Positions 61,974 to 64,000 of a stretch of DNA of 64,000 bases are shown piece by piece (positions within the stretch are counted from its first letter, which is position 1; each line of letters opens with the position of its first letter). The position numbers and the translations under genes are program-made. The notes below the pieces were generated by a model. It was not told the origin of the DNA. It did no database searches and saw nothing but the letters and a program-made list of their open reading frames with translations. The stretch comes from Martinezella rhizogenes (GTDB lineage: Bacteria > Pseudomonadota > Alphaproteobacteria > Rhizobiales > Rhizobiaceae): NCBI GenBank assembly GCA_013322215.1, contig JAAMEZ010000058.1, positions 1 to 64,000 on the forward strand, given 5' to 3'.

Positions 61974-62780
61974 ATGACCAAAGCGGGCGCAATCCGCACA
62001 GGCATAGGCGGCTGGACTTTTGAGCCCTGGCGCGGGACCTTCTATCCCGATACGCTGAAGCAGAAGGACGAACTCAATTACGCCAGCCGCCAGCTGAAGG
62101 TGATCGAGGTCAACGGCACCTACTACAGCACGCAGAAGCCCGAGGTCTTTGCCAAGTGGGCCGCCGATGTGCCTGATGGATTCATTTTCTCCTTGAAGGC
62201 CACCCGCTTCGTCACCAACCGCCGGATTCTTGCCGAGGCCGGTGAATCCATGCAGAAATTTCTGGAATCCGGTATCAGCGAGCTCGGCGATCATCTCGGC
62301 CCGCTGCTCTGGCAGTTCGCGCCGACGAAGAAATTCGATTCCGACGATTTCGAGGCTTTCCTCAAGCTGCTGCCGGCGAAGCAGGACGGCCTTGCCTTGA
62401 AACACGTTGTCGAGGTCCGGCACGATTCCTTCAAGGTGCGGGAGTTCGTCGCGCTGCTCGAAAAATACAATGTCGCACCCGTTTGCGCCGAGCATTTCGA
62501 CTATCCGATGATCGCCGATGTCACGGCCGATTTCGTCTATGCCCGCCTGCAGAAGGGATCGGACGATATCAAGACCTGTTATCCGCCGAAGGACCTGAAA
62601 GCCTGGGCGGATCGCCTGAAATCATGGGCCACAGGCAATGTGCCTGATGATCTGCCGCTGATCGATGCCAAGCGCAAGGTCAAGACGGAACCGCGCGATG
62701 TCTTTGCCTTCATGATCCACGAGGGCAAGGTGAATGCACCCCCGGGCGCGATTGCGTTGCAGGCGGAAGTCGCGAAGTAG
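61974..62780 (+). CDS. DUF72 domain protein
   Basis: The 268-residue TIM-barrel-like protein starts with IRTGIGGWTFEPWRGTFYP, characteristic of DUF72, with FSLKATRFVTNRR near residue 70 and FVYARLQKGSDD near residue 182. AAGGAGG lies six bases before the ATG. Biochemical function is unknown. It follows uvrA after 33 nt and may be co-transcribed. Confidence 0.88.
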   Translation: MTKAGAIRTGIGGWTFEPWRGTFYPDTLKQKDELNYASRQLKVIEVNGTYYSTQKPEVFAKWAADVPDGFIFSLKATRFVTNRRILAEAGESMQKFLESGISELGDHLGPLLWQFAPTKKFDSDDFEAFLKLLPAKQDGLALKHVVEVRHDSFKVREFVALLEKYNVAPVCAEHFDYPMIADVTADFVYARLQKGSDDIKTCYPPKDLKAWADRLKSWATGNVPDDLPLIDAKRKVKTEPRDVFAFMIHEGKVNAPPGAIALQAEVAK

Positions 62781-62782
62781 CG

Positions 62783-64000
62783 TTACAACGGCTTGACGGC
62801 CGACATGAGATCTTCGGCCGTCAGCCCCTTGCCAGCATGTTGCCCTGCCAAGCCATGCAGCCAGACACCGGCTGCTGCCGCCTCGAAGGCCGGCGTCCCT
62901 TGCGCCATCAGGCTGCCGACAATGCCGGCGAGCACATCGCCGGAGCCGGCCGTGGCAAGCCAGGGCGGCGCGTTGGCGTTGATCAATGCCCTGCCGTCCG
63001 GAGCGGCGATCACGCTGTCGGCGCCCTTGTAGATGATAGCAGCGTGGGCTCTCGCCGCAGCCGCTCTTGCCTTGTCGATCTTGCTCAAGGTTTCATCGGC
63101 GGCGATATCGGGAAAAAGACGGCCGAACTCTCCTTCATGCGGCGTCAGCACCAATCGTGTCGGCCCTTCGGCGAAAGCATCGAACAATCGCTGCGGGTCG
63201 TCGCGGAACGAGGTGATGCCGTCCGCATCCAGCACAAGACGGCGATCCGCAAGCGCGAGACAGAATTGCCGCGCCTTCTCGCCTGCGCCGAAACCCGGTC
63301 CGAGAATAAAAGTGGAGAGGCGTTTGTCGGCAAGCCATGTCCGCAACGACACTTCGTCTTCGACGTCGTGCAGCATGATTGCTGTCAGCAAGCCGGCATT
63401 GACGCTGAGCGCATCCGGCGGCGAGGCGATGGTGACGAGCCCGGCCCCGGCCTTTAACCCGGCCATGGCCGACATGCGTGCCGCCCCCGTAGCGTTCGGC
63501 CCGCCGGAAAAAACGACGAGATGGCCTCGCTTGTATTTGTGCGTGTCGGCACCTGCCGAAGGTATGGCCGCCTGCCACTGCGCAGGCGTATTTTCGGCGA
63601 GCAGGTCGTCAGAATGGGCGCGCACGATGCGGCTGGGGATACCGATGTCGAAAACCTCCAGCTCACCACACAGGTCGCGGCCCGGCAGCAGAAGATGACC
63701 CGGCTTGCGCGTCATGAAAGTCACCGTGCGAACGGCATGGAAGGCCGCGCCGAGAACCTGGCCGCTGCGCCCGTCGACGCCGGAAGGCAGATCGACGGCA
63801 ATCACGGGAACACCTGCCTCCGCAACGCGAGCGATGACGGCAGCAACATCATCCGGAGCCGGCCTGGAGAGGCCCGCGCCGAAGATCGCATCGATGACGA
63901 GATCGCCAGGCTGAGGAAAATAGCCACCGATCGCCTCACCTTCGACCGAACAATCGGCAAAGGCGCGCGCAGCATCTCCCTTAAGCCGCTGCGGATCGCC
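62783..64000 (-). CDS. nnr: Bifunctional NAD(P)H-hydrate epimerase/dehydratase, N-terminus outside window
   Basis: The frame runs 405 codons from the edge to a TAA (62783-62785). The visible end of the YjeF_N epimerase domain shows DAIFGAGLSR and AVDLPSGVDG. The C-terminal ADP-dependent dehydratase domain contains GGPNATGAARMSAMAGLKAGAGLV (in two parts), VLTPHEGEFGRLFPD and TAGSGDVLAGIVGSL. It repairs hydrated NADH/NADPH. The first residues of the epimerase domain are missing because of the window edge. Confidence 0.94.
   Translation of the reverse strand, partial: GDPQRLKGDAARAFADCSVEGEAIGGYFPQPGDLVIDAIFGAGLSRPAPDDVAAVIARVAEAGVPVIAVDLPSGVDGRSGQVLGAAFHAVRTVTFMTRKPGHLLLPGRDLCGELEVFDIGIPSRIVRAHSDDLLAENTPAQWQAAIPSAGADTHKYKRGHLVVFSGGPNATGAARMSAMAGLKAGAGLVTIASPPDALSVNAGLLTAIMLHDVEDEVSLRTWLADKRLSTFILGPGFGAGEKARQFCLALADRRLVLDADGITSFRDDPQRLFDAFAEGPTRLVLTPHEGEFGRLFPDIAADETLSKIDKARAAAARAHAAIIYKGADSVIAAPDGRALINANAPPWLATAGSGDVLAGIVGSLMAQGTPAFEAAAAGVWLHGLAGQHAGKGLTAEDLMSAVKPL

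Noticed and set aside
1..64000. CRISPR array, intact transposon or replication origin
   Set aside because: No regularly spaced repeats, no intact transposase and no iteron or DnaA-box cluster were seen.

Overview
The window looks like chromosomal DNA of a Rhizobiaceae alpha-proteobacterium, most likely Rhizobium. The evidence is gene order (ppiD-trpD-trpC-moaC-moeA; tmk-holB; queA-tgt; coaD...gyrA-marC-ssb-uvrA), a GTTC-N7-GTTC SOS box, a TGA-N9-TCA iron (RirA-type) box, and dispersed intergenic repeats of a kind I recall from rhizobial genomes. Most genes are GC-rich, tightly packed housekeeping genes. No CRISPR array, rRNA or intact transposon was seen.

Layout. 1-199: tail of an NmrA/SDR-like gene. 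403-5891 (minus): ppiD-trpD-trpC-moaC-moeA, ending in a dispersed repeat that supplies the moeA stop codon. 6072-9878: a DUF883 membrane protein, then a MarR regulator with an EmrA/EmrB efflux pair. 9956-10549: 3-methyladenine glycosylase. 10896-11012: a promoter, hairpin and terminator that look like an unannotated small RNA. 11141-13419: a decayed integrated-element zone with two broken tyrosine integrases, a tRNA-Thr-like fragment, a holin-like gene, a lysozyme/DUF1515 relic and one small secreted protein; it ends at tRNA-Ser(UGA). 13671-16736: FkbM methyltransferase, a flavodoxin-like protein overlapping an ECF41-type sigma factor, and a GNAT. 17047-21381: rlpA, a PBP5-like protein with altered catalytic motifs, tmk, holB. 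21524-25964 (minus): glycogen phosphorylase, a cysteine-hydrolase-like protein and a TSUP exporter. 26209-29873: metG-tatD-MBL hydrolase-ybaK.

29947-38975: SRPBCC protein, SAM methyltransferase, a canonical D,D-carboxypeptidase, a TonB siderophore receptor with an upstream RirA-type box, a DUF1127 protein divergent from a LysR regulator with a clear operator, a cold-shock protein / S21 cluster, and a RibD-like reductase. 39203-48100: a heterodimeric ABC exporter with one degenerate ATP site, Nudix, GNAT, HxlR with a near-perfect operator, a FabF-like synthase, DUF4864 (followed by the second dispersed repeat), a SleB-type hydrolase and a VOC protein.

48331-64000: tgt (two of three zinc cysteines replaced) and queA for queuosine; two cyclophilins (one cytoplasmic, one exported); coaD; three very small proteins followed by twin hairpins that display the same loop; an epimerase; gyrA, marC, ssb, an SOS box, uvrA, a DUF72 protein, and the C-terminal part of a bifunctional NAD(P)HX epimerase/dehydratase cut by the window edge.

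Best leads for something new: the small-RNA candidate at 10937-11012, the twin anti-Shine-Dalgarno-like hairpins at 53228-53303, the two dispersed repeats that each start exactly at a gene's stop codon, and several enzymes with altered catalytic or metal-binding residues.
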